Assembly (NCBI GenBank): GCA_002731275.1
Contig: PCBK01000052.1
Span: 248,001-312,000, forward strand
Source: Deltaproteobacteria bacterium
GTDB taxonomy: Bacteria; Myxococcota_C; UBA6777
Length of the DNA stretch: 64,000 bases
Reading direction: 5' to 3'
Shown here in pieces: positions 8,603 through 17,825 of the stretch (position 1 is its first letter; the number at the start of each line of letters is the position of its first letter). Made by a program: the position numbers and the translations under genes. Under the pieces are notes generated by a model. The model was not told where the DNA came from, did not search any database, and was given only the letters and a program-made list of their open reading frames with translations.

Positions 8603-10459
8603 ATGCGTATCGGTATACGCGGTAAGCTGTTCGCGGTATCAGTCATTCTGATCCTCGCGGTCGGCCTCTCTACCGCGATCTATCTGGAGAGCCAACTGCG
8701 CAGCTGGATGTCTTCGCAAACACGCTCACACCTGCTCAAACAGGCTTACATATCGCGTAATATTCTCCAACAGTCCAACCCCAAAGAAGATATCACAAAA
8801 GTAGACAAGCTCGCAGATACCATCGGCAAAGAGCTCACCTCAAGGGTTACGATCATCAACAAACAGGGACGCGTACTCGGAGACTCTAAGCTCAACTATA
8901 CACAGCTCAAGACCCTCGACAACCACAGCCAGCGACCCGAGATCCTGCGAGCCCAAAAATCGGGAAAAGGTATCGTCTTTCGCTACAGCAACACCCTCAA
9001 GACACAAATGCTGTACGTCGCGGTCCCATATGCCTACAAAACCCACCAGGGTACGTTGCGGATCGCTGTGCCACTCAAACAGATAGAGAAGACGATCTGG
9101 CGGGTGCGTGCGTACATCATCCTCGCGAGCCTCTTCGGCCTCATCGTCGCGATCCTGATGAGCGGGCTCGCCTCCTATCTGATGGACCGGACCTTCAACA
9201 AGCTCCTCGAAAATGCACGCCGCATCGTCAAAGGAAGCCACGACAACCTCCCCGCCATCCAGACCCTGACAGTCGAACGCAACCGCCCACCCAAAAAGCT
9301 CCAAGAGACGACCGAAGAGTGGGAAGAGTTGATCACCACATTGACGGAGGAACGCAACCGCTTTGAGGCCGTCCTTCACAACATGAACGCCTCTGTCCTC
9401 GCGCTGAACAAAGATCTCGAGATCACAATGGCCAACCCCTCTGCACGTTCACACCTTGGACTCAGCCAACTCGCGATCGGCAAACCACTCAACGAGCTTG
9501 TCCCCTCTCCAGAGCTAGACAAGCTCGCCAAGAAAGCCCGCGCCGGGCAAGTCACCGCCTCTGAGTTCGCGCTCCCTGGCCCCATGCTGAGACGTGTCCT
9601 CGTGAGGGCCACACCACAACAAGGTAACGACGGCGCTGTCCTCGTCATGCACGATGTCACCAACCTTCGCCGTCTCGAAACCATCCGCCGGGATTTTGTC
9701 GCCAACGTCTCGCACGAGTTACGCACCCCGCTCAGTATTATCCACGCCAACACAGAGACCCTCCTCGACGGCGCCCTCAACGAACCAAAGTTCGCCCGCA
9801 AATTCCTCGAAGCCTCGCTGCGCAACACAAACAGACTCAGCGAGCTGATCGACGATATCCTCAACCTCTCCAAAATTGAAGCCGGGCAATACCAGATCTC
9901 TCACGAAGAGATCCACGTCGAAAAAGTCGCACAAAGCGCGATCAACTCCGTCAAAGCCGCCAAAAACAAACACATCGAGATCACGACAGATGTCGCCCAA
10001 GACACGACCCTCTGGGCGGATGCACGCGCCTTTGATCAAGTCTTGCTCAACCTCCTCGACAACGCCGTAAAATACACCCCCGAAGGCGGTCGGGTCACCA
10101 TCCGCGCTGTACAACACGGCGAGTACGTACGCGTCGAAGTCCAAGACAACGGTCCCGGACTCGAACCCCACCATAGAGAACGTATCTTCGAACGTTTTTA
10201 CCGTGTCGATGAAGGCCGCTCCCGACACATCGGAGGCACAGGACTTGGCCTCGCCATCGTCAAGCACCTCGTCCAGGCGATGAGAGGACAGGTCGGTGTC
10301 GAAGCAGCCAAACCCTCAGGCTCCATCTTTTGGTTTACGCTCCCCGCAAACGTCCCTCTTGAGGATGAAGATGAAGATGATCTGGGAAGCACACTTGACG
10401 CGCAAGACTTCGGGCAAACGGATAGCCAGGACCGTCTCATCCCCCCCACCGAAGAGTGA
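8603..10459 (+). CDS. PhoR-like membrane sensor histidine kinase
   Basis: The 618-residue protein has a membrane segment at residues 9-27, an extracytoplasmic sensing region of about 140 residues, a second membrane segment at 170-192, a HAMP-like linker, a PAS domain (about 253-350), HisKA with His371 in FVANVSHELRTPL, and HATPase with LLDNAVKYTPEGG, DNGPGL and GTGLGLAIV boxes. The C-terminus is acidic (EDEDEDD). This is the classic PhoR-type order and it directly follows a PhoB-type regulator, so the two form a phosphorelay pair. The start at 8603 has AGG seven bases upstream; ATG codons at 8558 and 8597 are alternatives. It ends 18 bases from the convergent TruC-like gene. Confidence 0.9.
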   Translation: MRIGIRGKLFAVSVILILAVGLSTAIYLESQLRSWMSSQTRSHLLKQAYISRNILQQSNPKEDITKVDKLADTIGKELTSRVTIINKQGRVLGDSKLNYTQLKTLDNHSQRPEILRAQKSGKGIVFRYSNTLKTQMLYVAVPYAYKTHQGTLRIAVPLKQIEKTIWRVRAYIILASLFGLIVAILMSGLASYLMDRTFNKLLENARRIVKGSHDNLPAIQTLTVERNRPPKKLQETTEEWEELITTLTEERNRFEAVLHNMNASVLALNKDLEITMANPSARSHLGLSQLAIGKPLNELVPSPELDKLAKKARAGQVTASEFALPGPMLRRVLVRATPQQGNDGAVLVMHDVTNLRRLETIRRDFVANVSHELRTPLSIIHANTETLLDGALNEPKFARKFLEASLRNTNRLSELIDDILNLSKIEAGQYQISHEEIHVEKVAQSAINSVKAAKNKHIEITTDVAQDTTLWADARAFDQVLLNLLDNAVKYTPEGGRVTIRAVQHGEYVRVEVQDNGPGLEPHHRERIFERFYRVDEGRSRHIGGTGLGLAIVKHLVQAMRGQVGVEAAKPSGSIFWFTLPANVPLEDEDEDDLGSTLDAQDFGQTDSQDRLIPPTEE

Positions 10460-10477
10460 CACAAGCTCCACGCTGCT

Positions 10478-11308
10478 CTAGTCCTCTTCTTTGGCTTCTC
10501 CCTCTTCGCTCAACAGCTCGGCCTCTTCTTTCGCCTCGGCCTCTTCTCTCGCCTCTTCCTCTTCGATCAGCGCCTCCAACCACGTAAAATCCGGTATCTC
10601 TTCAAACCACGACCACAACGAGGCGGGGATCAACATCCGCTCCAAAGATGTCTGTAAGTCTTGTGGGATTGGCGCGATCACATGCTGCATATGTCCGTCG
10701 ATCGGATGCACAAACGAGAGCGAGAGCGCGTGCAACCCCAGCCGCGCGAGACCGTGCTCAATGCGATGCTTCACGTACTGTCGTCTATAACCGTAGCGCT
10801 TATCACCGAGTAATGGAAAGCGTATGTGGCGAAGATGCCGACGGATCTGATGCTGTCGACCGGTCACGGGGACAGCCTCGATCAGGGAGATTTCCTCACT
10901 GTCGACGTAGCAGATACGGCGAAACCAGGTCTTTGCGTGCAGCAAAGGATCGTTACGACCACGTTTTCCCGCCCGCCTTGTCAGAGGTTTGTCGACCATC
11001 CCTTGCGCTGGCGCTTCTCCGTGCACGACACACAGGTAACGCTTCCTGATCGCCCTCGAAGAGAACAACCCATTGAGGTCCTTCGCCATACGCTGAGAGA
11101 GCGCAAACAACAAGACACCACTCGTCGCGCGATCGAGGCGATGAATCGGATACACTCTCCGCTCAGTCAGTGTCCGGACAAGGTCCGTCAGCGCAGGTTG
11201 TCCCTTCTCCCAACCTTGGTGCACCATCCAATCGATCGGCTTGTTGATCGCGATCCACTGATTCTCGCGATGAATCACTTCCAGTTCTTGAGGCTCTATA
11301 TCTTTCAC
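10478..11308 (-). CDS. truC: TruC-like RluA-family tRNA pseudouridine synthase
   Basis: The 276-residue protein has the RluA-family catalytic motif YPIHRLDRATSGVLLFA, with Asp59 as the catalytic residue, and the N-terminal INKPIDWMVHQGW typical of TruC, which makes pseudouridine 65 in some tRNAs. I prefer the GTG start at 11308: GAGAGG lies about ten bases upstream and the encoded MKDIEPQELEVIHREN leads straight into the fold. A start at 11467 would add 53 Cys-rich residues unlike the family and reach into the promoter region of the divergent gene. The last 28 residues are a highly acidic Glu/Ala tail, not needed for the fold. The TruC assignment over another RluA-type target is likely but not certain. 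Confidence 0.85.
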   Translation of the reverse strand: MKDIEPQELEVIHRENQWIAINKPIDWMVHQGWEKGQPALTDLVRTLTERRVYPIHRLDRATSGVLLFALSQRMAKDLNGLFSSRAIRKRYLCVVHGEAPAQGMVDKPLTRRAGKRGRNDPLLHAKTWFRRICYVDSEEISLIEAVPVTGRQHQIRRHLRHIRFPLLGDKRYGYRRQYVKHRIEHGLARLGLHALSLSFVHPIDGHMQHVIAPIPQDLQTSLERMLIPASLWSWFEEIPDFTWLEALIEEEEAREEAEAKEEAELLSEEGEAKEED

Positions 11309-11559
11309 AGAGGTTTTTCCTCTCTTGACACGAGAAAAACAATCGTACCTGTCCCATCCAGACAGGTACTCGCAACACATGTATTTTTTGTATACGATAG
11401 ACATGACACAAAACAGGTCCACCGCACATACACCTTTACAGAGACTTGCAAAACGATCAACATCCACGACTCCACATCAAAACACCCAAGTCCAAAGGCT
11501 GCCACACGTCTCGCTGCACAAACGCCAACAGCCTTACAACATACAAGGAGAGTCACCTG

Positions 11560-13248
11560 ATGGATACACGCTCCAATCGTCTCATCGAAACCATCCGTAA
11601 CGCGGTCATTGGTGATGATCAGGTCATCAAAGGTCCTTATGGCCCCCGCCGCGTCACGTACGCGGATTATACGGCCTCCGGTCGCTCACTCGATTTCATC
11701 GAAGACTTTATGCGCAATGAAGTCATGCCTCTGTATGCCAATACACACACCGAGACCTCCGGGACAGGACTACAAACCACCCGCTTTCGAGAAGAAGCCC
11801 GGCAGCTGATCAAAGACGCCGTCGGTGCCAACGAGCAAGATGTCGTCATCTTTTGTGGCTCTGGCGCGACAGGCGCAATCAACAAGCTGATCGAGGTGAT
11901 GAATCTGCGCATCCCCGCCGAGATCAACCAACGCTACGACTTCTCTGGACAAATCCCCGAAGAACAACGCCCTGTCGTATTTATCGGCCCCTATGAACAC
12001 CACTCCAACGAACTTCCCTGGCGAGAGTCGATCTGTGACGTCGTCGTCATCGACGAAGACGAAGATGGACGCCTCGACCTCAACCTGCTCGAAGAGCAAC
12101 TCAAGCACTACGCCGACCGTCCTATCAAAATAGGCAGCTTCTCTGCAGCTTCCAATGTCACAGGGATCGGGACAGACACACGCAATACCGCCGCGCTGCT
12201 GCACAAACACGGCGCGCTCTCCTTCTGGGATTTTGCTGCCGCCGGCCCCTACGTCAAGATCGAGATGAATATGCAAGACGACAAGGAGGACGGCGCGCTC
12301 GTCTACAAAGATGCCATCTTCATCTCACCGCACAAGTTTATCGGTGGTCCAGGGACACCAGGTATTCTCATCGCCAAAAAGCACCTCTTCACCAACCAAG
12401 TCCCAGCCACCCCAGGCGGCGGGACAGTCGCCTACGTCAACGCAGAAGAGCACCGCTACATCGACAACATCGAGCACAGAGAAGAAGGTGGAACACCCGA
12501 AATTCTCGGCTCGATCCGCGCGGGTCTTGTCTTCCAACTCAAAGAAGCTGTCGGTGATCAGGCGATCAGACAAAGAGAACATGCGTATATCCAACGCGCG
12601 ATCGAGCGCTGGAGCCAACACCCCAACATTCGCATCCTTGGAAACCCAAAGGCGTGGCGTCTTTCGATCGTCTCTTTCATGATCCGCCACCAAGAAGAAG
12701 AGCGCTTTTTGCACCACAACTTCGTCGTCGCCTTGCTCAACGACCTGTTTGGGATCCAATCGAGAGGCGGCTGTTCATGTGCCGGTCCCTACGGGCACCG
12801 ACTGCTAGGAATTGATATTGTACGCTCAAAGGCTTTCGAGCGAGAGATCCTCAAAGGCTGCGAGGGGATCAAACCAGGTTGGGTGCGGATCAACTTCAAT
12901 TACTTTATCTCCGAAGACATCTTCACCTTCATCCTCGATGCAGTCGACCTCGTCGCAAACGAAGGCTGGAAGCTGTTGCCAGACTACACCTTTGAGCCCC
13001 ACACAGGACAGTGGCGACACAAGCGCGGTAAACCTGAACCTGCGATGAGTCTAAGCGATCTGACTTACCGAGCTGGAAAATTGGAGTTTCGTTCGAGTCA
13101 CGCAACAGAACCAGAGTGGGCGCTGCAGCAGTACATTGAAGATGCGAAACAGATCTTCGCCGATCCCCCCTCTCATCAAGATGAACCAAACGTCGAGCTC
13201 TCAAAAGACTTTGAGACGTTGCGTTGGTTCCCCCTCCCCCAAGAATAA
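11560..13248 (+). CDS. Class V aminotransferase, cysteine desulfurase-like, with long C-terminal extension
   Basis: The 562-residue protein is a PLP-dependent fold-type I enzyme. It shows an Asp224 in SFWDFAAAGPY for the pyridine nitrogen, Lys259 in FISPHKFIGGPGTPG for the Schiff base, and Cys405/Cys407 in SRGGCSCAGPYGH at the place of the catalytic loop cysteine of SufS/CsdA. The usual SufS length is about 400, so roughly 150 extra residues are spread over insertions and the C-terminus. It may mobilise sulfur or act as another beta-lyase; no suf/isc scaffold genes are nearby. AAGGAG lies nine bases before the ATG at 11560. The gene ends two bases from the convergent typA. Confidence 0.85.
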   Translation: MDTRSNRLIETIRNAVIGDDQVIKGPYGPRRVTYADYTASGRSLDFIEDFMRNEVMPLYANTHTETSGTGLQTTRFREEARQLIKDAVGANEQDVVIFCGSGATGAINKLIEVMNLRIPAEINQRYDFSGQIPEEQRPVVFIGPYEHHSNELPWRESICDVVVIDEDEDGRLDLNLLEEQLKHYADRPIKIGSFSAASNVTGIGTDTRNTAALLHKHGALSFWDFAAAGPYVKIEMNMQDDKEDGALVYKDAIFISPHKFIGGPGTPGILIAKKHLFTNQVPATPGGGTVAYVNAEEHRYIDNIEHREEGGTPEILGSIRAGLVFQLKEAVGDQAIRQREHAYIQRAIERWSQHPNIRILGNPKAWRLSIVSFMIRHQEEERFLHHNFVVALLNDLFGIQSRGGCSCAGPYGHRLLGIDIVRSKAFEREILKGCEGIKPGWVRINFNYFISEDIFTFILDAVDLVANEGWKLLPDYTFEPHTGQWRHKRGKPEPAMSLSDLTYRAGKLEFRSSHATEPEWALQQYIEDAKQIFADPPSHQDEPNVELSKDFETLRWFPLPQE

Positions 13249-13250
13249 AA

Positions 13251-15077
13251 TCACTTGTCCTTGAGCTTCTTCGAGAGCGCGTGTCGTTCCTGACATGACA
13301 GGACGATCTTGCGCAGACGAATCGCTTCGGGTGTGACCTCGATCATCTCATCATCGCGAATCCATTCGAGCGATTGCTCAAGGGACATCTCCTTGGGAGG
13401 CGCGAGTTGGATTGCGTCATCTTTCCCTGAAGCCCGAAAGTTTGTGAGCTTTTTCTCACGGACAACGTTGACATCGAGATCGTTATCTCTGTTGTGAATC
13501 CCGACGATCATTCCTTCGTAGACGTGGACACCAGGGCCAGCAAACAAGATCCCACGAGGCTGCATCTTATTGAGCGCATAACCTGTCGTAGAACCCGGTC
13601 TATCTGCGACCATCGCGCCGGAGATACGCTGCGGGATGGGACCTGTCCAGGGGATCCAGTCTTCAAAGACGTGGTGCATGATCGCGGTCCCACGTGTCGC
13701 GGTCAACATTTGACCACGCAGACCAAACAATCCACGAGTGGGGATCAGGTATTCGAGGCGGACACGAGAGCCCTCTTGCTTTTGATCGAGCATCTGCGCC
13801 TTGCGGTTACCGAGCAGCTGCGTCACCGCTCCAACGTGAGCGACATCGACATCGATGTTCAAGCGCTCACGGGGTTCCTCTTGTCCATTCTCACCTTCAC
13901 GGGTCACGACCTCGGGGTTGCGCACACAGAGCTCAAACTTCTCACGTCGGAGAGTCTCCATCAGAACGGAGAGTTGGAGTTCACCACGACCGAGAACCCT
14001 GAATTGTTCGGGGGAGTCACCATCTTCGATGCGGATACTGACGTTGGCGTAGGCTTCGCGGTTGAGTCGTTCGCGGATGTGACGACTTGTGAGAAATTGC
14101 CCACCACTCTTACCAGCGAGGGGTCCGTTGTTGACCTGAAAGATGATCGCAACGGTCGGCTCGTCGACGTGGATGGGAGGAAGTTGTTTGGGCTCTTGTG
14201 GATCGCTCAGCGTGTCACCGATCGCGACATTCTCGATCCCAGAGAGCGCGACAATGTCCGCACACTTCGCCTCTTCGAGAGGCAGTCGCTTCACGCCTTG
14301 GAAGGCGAAGACACCTGTGATACGACAATCCTGGTGTCCATCCTCTCTCATCACGCGGACCATCTGGTTGGGTTTCACGCTCCCAGAGTGAATGCGGCCG
14401 ATCACGAGGCGACCGACATACTCATCGTATCCAAGCTGGTTCACTTGCATGACAAAAGGCTCTTCGGAGCGATCAGCAGGTGCTGGGACCGTTTCGATCA
14501 GCGCATCGACAAGGGGCTTCATGTCTGTCCCGGGCACGTCGAGATCGAGCGTCGCAGTTCCCGCACGTCCGTTGGTGTAGAGGACGGGGAATTCGAGCTG
14601 CTCTTCATCAGCACCGATATCGATAAACAGGTCATAGATCTCGTCGAGGACTTCGCTTGGGCGGGCGTCACCACGGTCGATTTTGTTGATCGCGACGGCA
14701 ACAGGCAAGGACAACGCGAAGGCTTTGCGCAACACAAATCGCGTCTGAGGCAATGGACCTTCGGCTGCATCGACGAGCAAGAGGACACCATCGACCATAC
14801 GCAGGGTACGCTCGACTTCACCACCAAAGTCGGCGTGACCAGGGGTGTCTACGATCTGGAGCTTGTAATCTCCAAACTGAACGGAGGTCGCCTTCGCGAG
14901 GATCGTGATACCACGCTCACGCTCCTGATCGTTGGAGTCCATCATACGTTCTGCGACTTGCTCATTTTCGCGAAACAGACCACCTTGATGAAATAATGCA
15001 TCCACCAGGGTTGTCTTCCCGTGGTCGACGTGGGCGATGATCGCCACATTGCGTAAAAACTCTCTGTCCTTCGCCAT
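13251..15077 (-). CDS. typA: Ribosome-associated GTPase TypA/BipA
   Basis: The 608-residue protein is full length for TypA. The G1 motif AHVDHGKTT, effector region ERERGITI, G3 DTPGHADFGGEVER and G4 NKIDR are all present, followed by the beta-barrel, EF-G-like domains and the TypA-specific C-terminal region (PRGILFAGPGVHVYEGMIVG). It binds the ribosome at the EF-G site and helps assembly and growth under stress such as cold. It starts at ATG 15077 with AAAGG about 12 bases upstream. The convergent neighbour ends two bases away, so transcripts from both strands must overlap or stop precisely. Confidence 0.97.
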   Translation of the reverse strand: MAKDREFLRNVAIIAHVDHGKTTLVDALFHQGGLFRENEQVAERMMDSNDQERERGITILAKATSVQFGDYKLQIVDTPGHADFGGEVERTLRMVDGVLLLVDAAEGPLPQTRFVLRKAFALSLPVAVAINKIDRGDARPSEVLDEIYDLFIDIGADEEQLEFPVLYTNGRAGTATLDLDVPGTDMKPLVDALIETVPAPADRSEEPFVMQVNQLGYDEYVGRLVIGRIHSGSVKPNQMVRVMREDGHQDCRITGVFAFQGVKRLPLEEAKCADIVALSGIENVAIGDTLSDPQEPKQLPPIHVDEPTVAIIFQVNNGPLAGKSGGQFLTSRHIRERLNREAYANVSIRIEDGDSPEQFRVLGRGELQLSVLMETLRREKFELCVRNPEVVTREGENGQEEPRERLNIDVDVAHVGAVTQLLGNRKAQMLDQKQEGSRVRLEYLIPTRGLFGLRGQMLTATRGTAIMHHVFEDWIPWTGPIPQRISGAMVADRPGSTTGYALNKMQPRGILFAGPGVHVYEGMIVGIHNRDNDLDVNVVREKKLTNFRASGKDDAIQLAPPKEMSLEQSLEWIRDDEMIEVTPEAIRLRKIVLSCQERHALSKKLKDK

Positions 15078-15402
15078 AAGATCTTATGCCTTTCATTTTG
15101 TGGATGTGTCAGATGAACACTCCACATCAAATTCGTGTTGTTTGCTGTGACCACGACAAAGCACCTTCCCCAGAGTCGACTGAAAATGTGCTCTTTTACC
15201 GTTATACTGGGAACTTTTGAAAAAAGGGACGTTCGCCATTCGCGGCCAATCACGGACTTGTTAACAGAAAACACGAACACACGCAAGGCACCCATACGAA
15301 AAGAAATCCTCCCCCTGCTGTCCCCCAAAATCTTGACAGAGACCAGCCCACCACACAACATCCCCTCGACATCAGGCTGCCCCTACACAACACGGAGTCA
15401 CC
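15078..15402. other. Divergent region between typA and the MazG-like gene
   Basis: The 325 bases hold a symmetric TATA element at 15201-15208: TATACT on the plus strand with CTGAAA 17 bases upstream (15180-15185), and TATAAC on the minus strand. It could serve both directions; the minus-strand -35 is weak. A TTGACA at 15334-15339 lacks a clear -10. No gene is visible here. Confidence 0.4.
15180..15208 (+). promoter_or_regulatory. Candidate promoter for the MazG-like gene
   Basis: CTGAAA at 15180-15185 and TATACT at 15203-15208, 17-base spacer. It would give a leader of about 190 bases. Confidence 0.4.
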
Positions 15403-15750
15403 ATGCAACCACAAGATAGTTTACCTGCGCTGCTCGAAAAACTTCGCTCTTTCCGAGAAAAAAGAGATTGGAGACAGTTCCATACCCCCAAAAACCTCGC
15501 CATGTCGATCTCCATCGAAGCGGCAGAGCTGATGGAGCACTTTCAGTGGCTCACACCCGACGAATCAGAGACGTATATCCATCAAGACACAGGACGTCAG
15601 GAGGTCGCCGAAGAATTGGCGGATATCTTAATGTACTGTTTTCATCTCGCAGATATCATGGGCCTTGACGTTGAAAAAACCGTCCTCGACAAGATGGAGA
15701 AAAATGAGAAGAGATTCCCTGTAGACCGCGTATACGGAAAGTTCAAGTGA
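15403..15750 (+). CDS. MazG-like nucleotide pyrophosphohydrolase
   Basis: The 115-residue all-helical protein has the metal-binding signature of the MazG/dCTPase (RS21-C6-like) group: SIEAAELMEHFQW in the first helix pair and EVAEELADILMYCFHLAD in the second. Family members hydrolyse non-canonical or excess dNTPs to the monophosphate and pyrophosphate. Length is normal for the single-domain form. GGAG lies five bases before the ATG. The nucleotide specificity cannot be read from sequence. Confidence 0.88.
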   Translation: MQPQDSLPALLEKLRSFREKRDWRQFHTPKNLAMSISIEAAELMEHFQWLTPDESETYIHQDTGRQEVAEELADILMYCFHLADIMGLDVEKTVLDKMEKNEKRFPVDRVYGKFK

Positions 15751-15766
15751 GCCAATCACCCCAACC

Positions 15767-15796
15767 TTGACATAGACAGGGAACGGCCACTACCAT
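15767..15796 (+). promoter_or_regulatory. Candidate promoter for the cyclic-nucleotide-binding kinase operon
   Basis: TTGACA at 15767-15772 with TACCAT at 15791-15796, spacer 18. The -35 is perfect and the -10 is poor, so assignment is tentative. Confidence 0.4.
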
Positions 15797-15875
15797 CATC
15801 TTCACATCACAACATGTTATGAGTACGGACACTCAACCACATACAAAGCCACCAGCCTAAGGAATGTTTTGTCTG

Positions 15876-17456
15876 ATGACGGATACAGAACCCAAGACCC
15901 GACGCATACTGCAATCACTCTTCAGCGGCCTCGACCTCGAAAATAGCGAAGCCGAAGGGTCATCTGCCGAGACGGAGATCGCCCCCAACCCTCTGCTCAA
16001 CAACCAGACGATCGATCTCACAAGCGAAGACCTGATCGAAGAGGTCATCGACTTCGAAGATGAGGACGCTTACCCAACATGGGATTTCTCCAACATCCCT
16101 ACACCTCTCGAAGGGATAGACATCCTCAGACAACACGCTCTGTTCTCCGATGTCTCAGATGAATCGCTGAAGGCGCTCTCTCAACAGACGCAAGAGCAAC
16201 ACTTCGCAGCCAACACCCAACTGATCCATAAAGGCGAAGTGGGCGAATGTATGTACATTCTGCTCGACGGACAGGTCCGCCTCTCGATGCTCGACAAAGC
16301 GACCCGCGAGACGCACACGTTGCTATTGGGTCCAGGTCAACTCTTTGGGGAGATCGCGCTGCTCGCAGGTGTCCCACGTAGCGCTGATGTCTTCGCACAT
16401 ACAGATATTCGCTGCTTGCGGATCAACAAAACAGATGTCGAGCAGTTGATCAAAGCCCACATCGATCTGGCGAGTATGCTCACGACCTTGCTCGGTGAAC
16501 GCCTCGTCGCGTCGGGAGAATTACAACGAGTCGGTGCGTACCAACTGCTCTCAGAGCTCGGTCGTGGCGGGATGGCCACAGTCTATGCAGGTGTACACGC
16601 GACGAAGCCACTATTTGTCGCGATCAAAATGCTCTCTCATGAGCTGGTCTACCAAGGCAGCTTCGCCGATGACTTTCGACGAGAGGCCAAGGTCCTCTCC
16701 ACCCTGCGACATCCACACATCGTCGACTTTATCGACAGCGAAGAGGCTTACGCGACCTTCTTTATCGTCATGGAAAAACTCTCAGGTGTCGATCTCAACA
16801 GGCGTATCCAACACGAAGGTCCATTTGATTACGACCTGACACGTTCCATCCTGCGACAGCTCGCCTCAGCCCTCGCATACGCCCACGATCACGGGATCAT
16901 TCACCGTGACATCAAACCCTCCAACATCATGTTTGCAGGTGATGGAAAGGTGAAGCTCACGGACTTTGGTCTCGCAACCCACCTACACGTCCTACAAGCG
17001 ATTACACCAAAAAATCGACCACTCGCGGGGACACCTGTGTACATGGCCCCTGAGTTGATCTTGCGCAAACCAATCGATCACCGCATCGACATTTACGCCC
17101 TGGGGATCGTCGCCTACAAAATGCTCGCAGGCAAACCACCCTTTGTCGGGAAACTCAGAGAGGTCCTGTTCCACCACGTCGAAACACCACTGCCTTCGAT
17201 CCTCGACATCGACCCCGACATCCCCCAAGACATCGTCGACTTCATCGAACGGGCGACCCAAAAAGATCCCAACGCGCGCTTTCAAAGTGCACATGAGATC
17301 CTCGACCTCTTTGACAAGGCGACACCACAAGAGGCGATCCCCGAGATGACACGTATCACACTGACATACCCCTCCAGACGAAAAAACCTCGTCCAACAAG
17401 CCGTCGCGGCGCTCAAAGAACAGCTCGGCGACAAAGTTGATCTGATCATCGAGTGA
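15876..17456 (+). CDS. Cyclic-nucleotide-binding Ser/Thr protein kinase
   Basis: The 526-residue protein has an acidic N-terminal 80 residues, a cyclic-nucleotide-binding domain at about 85-205 and a Ser/Thr kinase at about 221-480. The binding cassette FGEIALLAGVPRSA (157-170) keeps Gly158, Glu159 and Arg168, the residues that hold the ribose and cyclic phosphate in CRP/PKA-type sites. The kinase has the glycine loop LGRGGMATV, Lys251, HRD 343-345 and DFG 363-365, so it should be active. The order is like eukaryotic PKG. The ATG at 15876 is preferred since AAGGA directly abuts the earlier ATG at 15864. It is followed 12 bases later by the DksA-like gene, so both form an operon. Confidence 0.92.
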   Translation: MTDTEPKTRRILQSLFSGLDLENSEAEGSSAETEIAPNPLLNNQTIDLTSEDLIEEVIDFEDEDAYPTWDFSNIPTPLEGIDILRQHALFSDVSDESLKALSQQTQEQHFAANTQLIHKGEVGECMYILLDGQVRLSMLDKATRETHTLLLGPGQLFGEIALLAGVPRSADVFAHTDIRCLRINKTDVEQLIKAHIDLASMLTTLLGERLVASGELQRVGAYQLLSELGRGGMATVYAGVHATKPLFVAIKMLSHELVYQGSFADDFRREAKVLSTLRHPHIVDFIDSEEAYATFFIVMEKLSGVDLNRRIQHEGPFDYDLTRSILRQLASALAYAHDHGIIHRDIKPSNIMFAGDGKVKLTDFGLATHLHVLQAITPKNRPLAGTPVYMAPELILRKPIDHRIDIYALGIVAYKMLAGKPPFVGKLREVLFHHVETPLPSILDIDPDIPQDIVDFIERATQKDPNARFQSAHEILDLFDKATPQEAIPEMTRITLTYPSRRKNLVQQAVAALKEQLGDKVDLIIE

Positions 17457-17468
17457 GGAAGCACCAAT

Positions 17469-17825
17469 ATGGATGAATTGACAGATGTACAGCTCGAAGA
17501 GCTTCGCCAATCCCTGCTCTCTTTACGTGAAGAGCTTCAACTTGCGCTCTCCAAAAGCAGTGAAGATAGCAAACCCATCGATCTCGATCTTCCAATTGGG
17601 AGAGTCTCTCGGATCGACGCGATCCAGCAACAAAAGATGGCCCAGGCCAACAAACGCAGCCAGGAGGTCCGGCTGCGCCAAATCCAAAGCGCGCTCAAAC
17701 GCATTGAGGCCGAAGATTACGGTGAGTGCAAACAATGTGAAGACCCCATCGGCTTCGCGAGACTCAAAGCCCGCCCCGAATCCCTCCTGTGTCTCGAATG
17801 CCAAACCAAACTAGAACAACGCTAA
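17469..17825 (+). CDS. DksA/TraR-family zinc-finger protein
   Basis: The 118-residue protein has an N-terminal coiled coil (residues 3-80) and a C4 zinc finger, Cys87-X2-Cys90 and Cys108-X2-Cys111, in YGECKQCEDPIGFARLKARP, the DksA/TraR signature. Family members bind the RNA polymerase secondary channel and alter transcription with ppGpp. It lacks the canonical DxxDxA at the coiled-coil tip of DksA; the tip region here includes DLDLPIGRVSRIDAIQQQ, as in the shorter C4-type relatives, so its effect on polymerase may differ. GAGGA overlaps the stop of the kinase gene and serves as ribosome binding site. Its stop overlaps the convergent carboxypeptidase gene by four bases. Confidence 0.88.
   Translation: MDELTDVQLEELRQSLLSLREELQLALSKSSEDSKPIDLDLPIGRVSRIDAIQQQKMAQANKRSQEVRLRQIQSALKRIEAEDYGECKQCEDPIGFARLKARPESLLCLECQTKLEQR

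Noticed and set aside
13494-14996. 500-codon open frame on the plus strand, opposite typA
   Set aside because: It is the antisense shadow of a strongly conserved gene; the translation is low-complexity and has no ribosome binding site.
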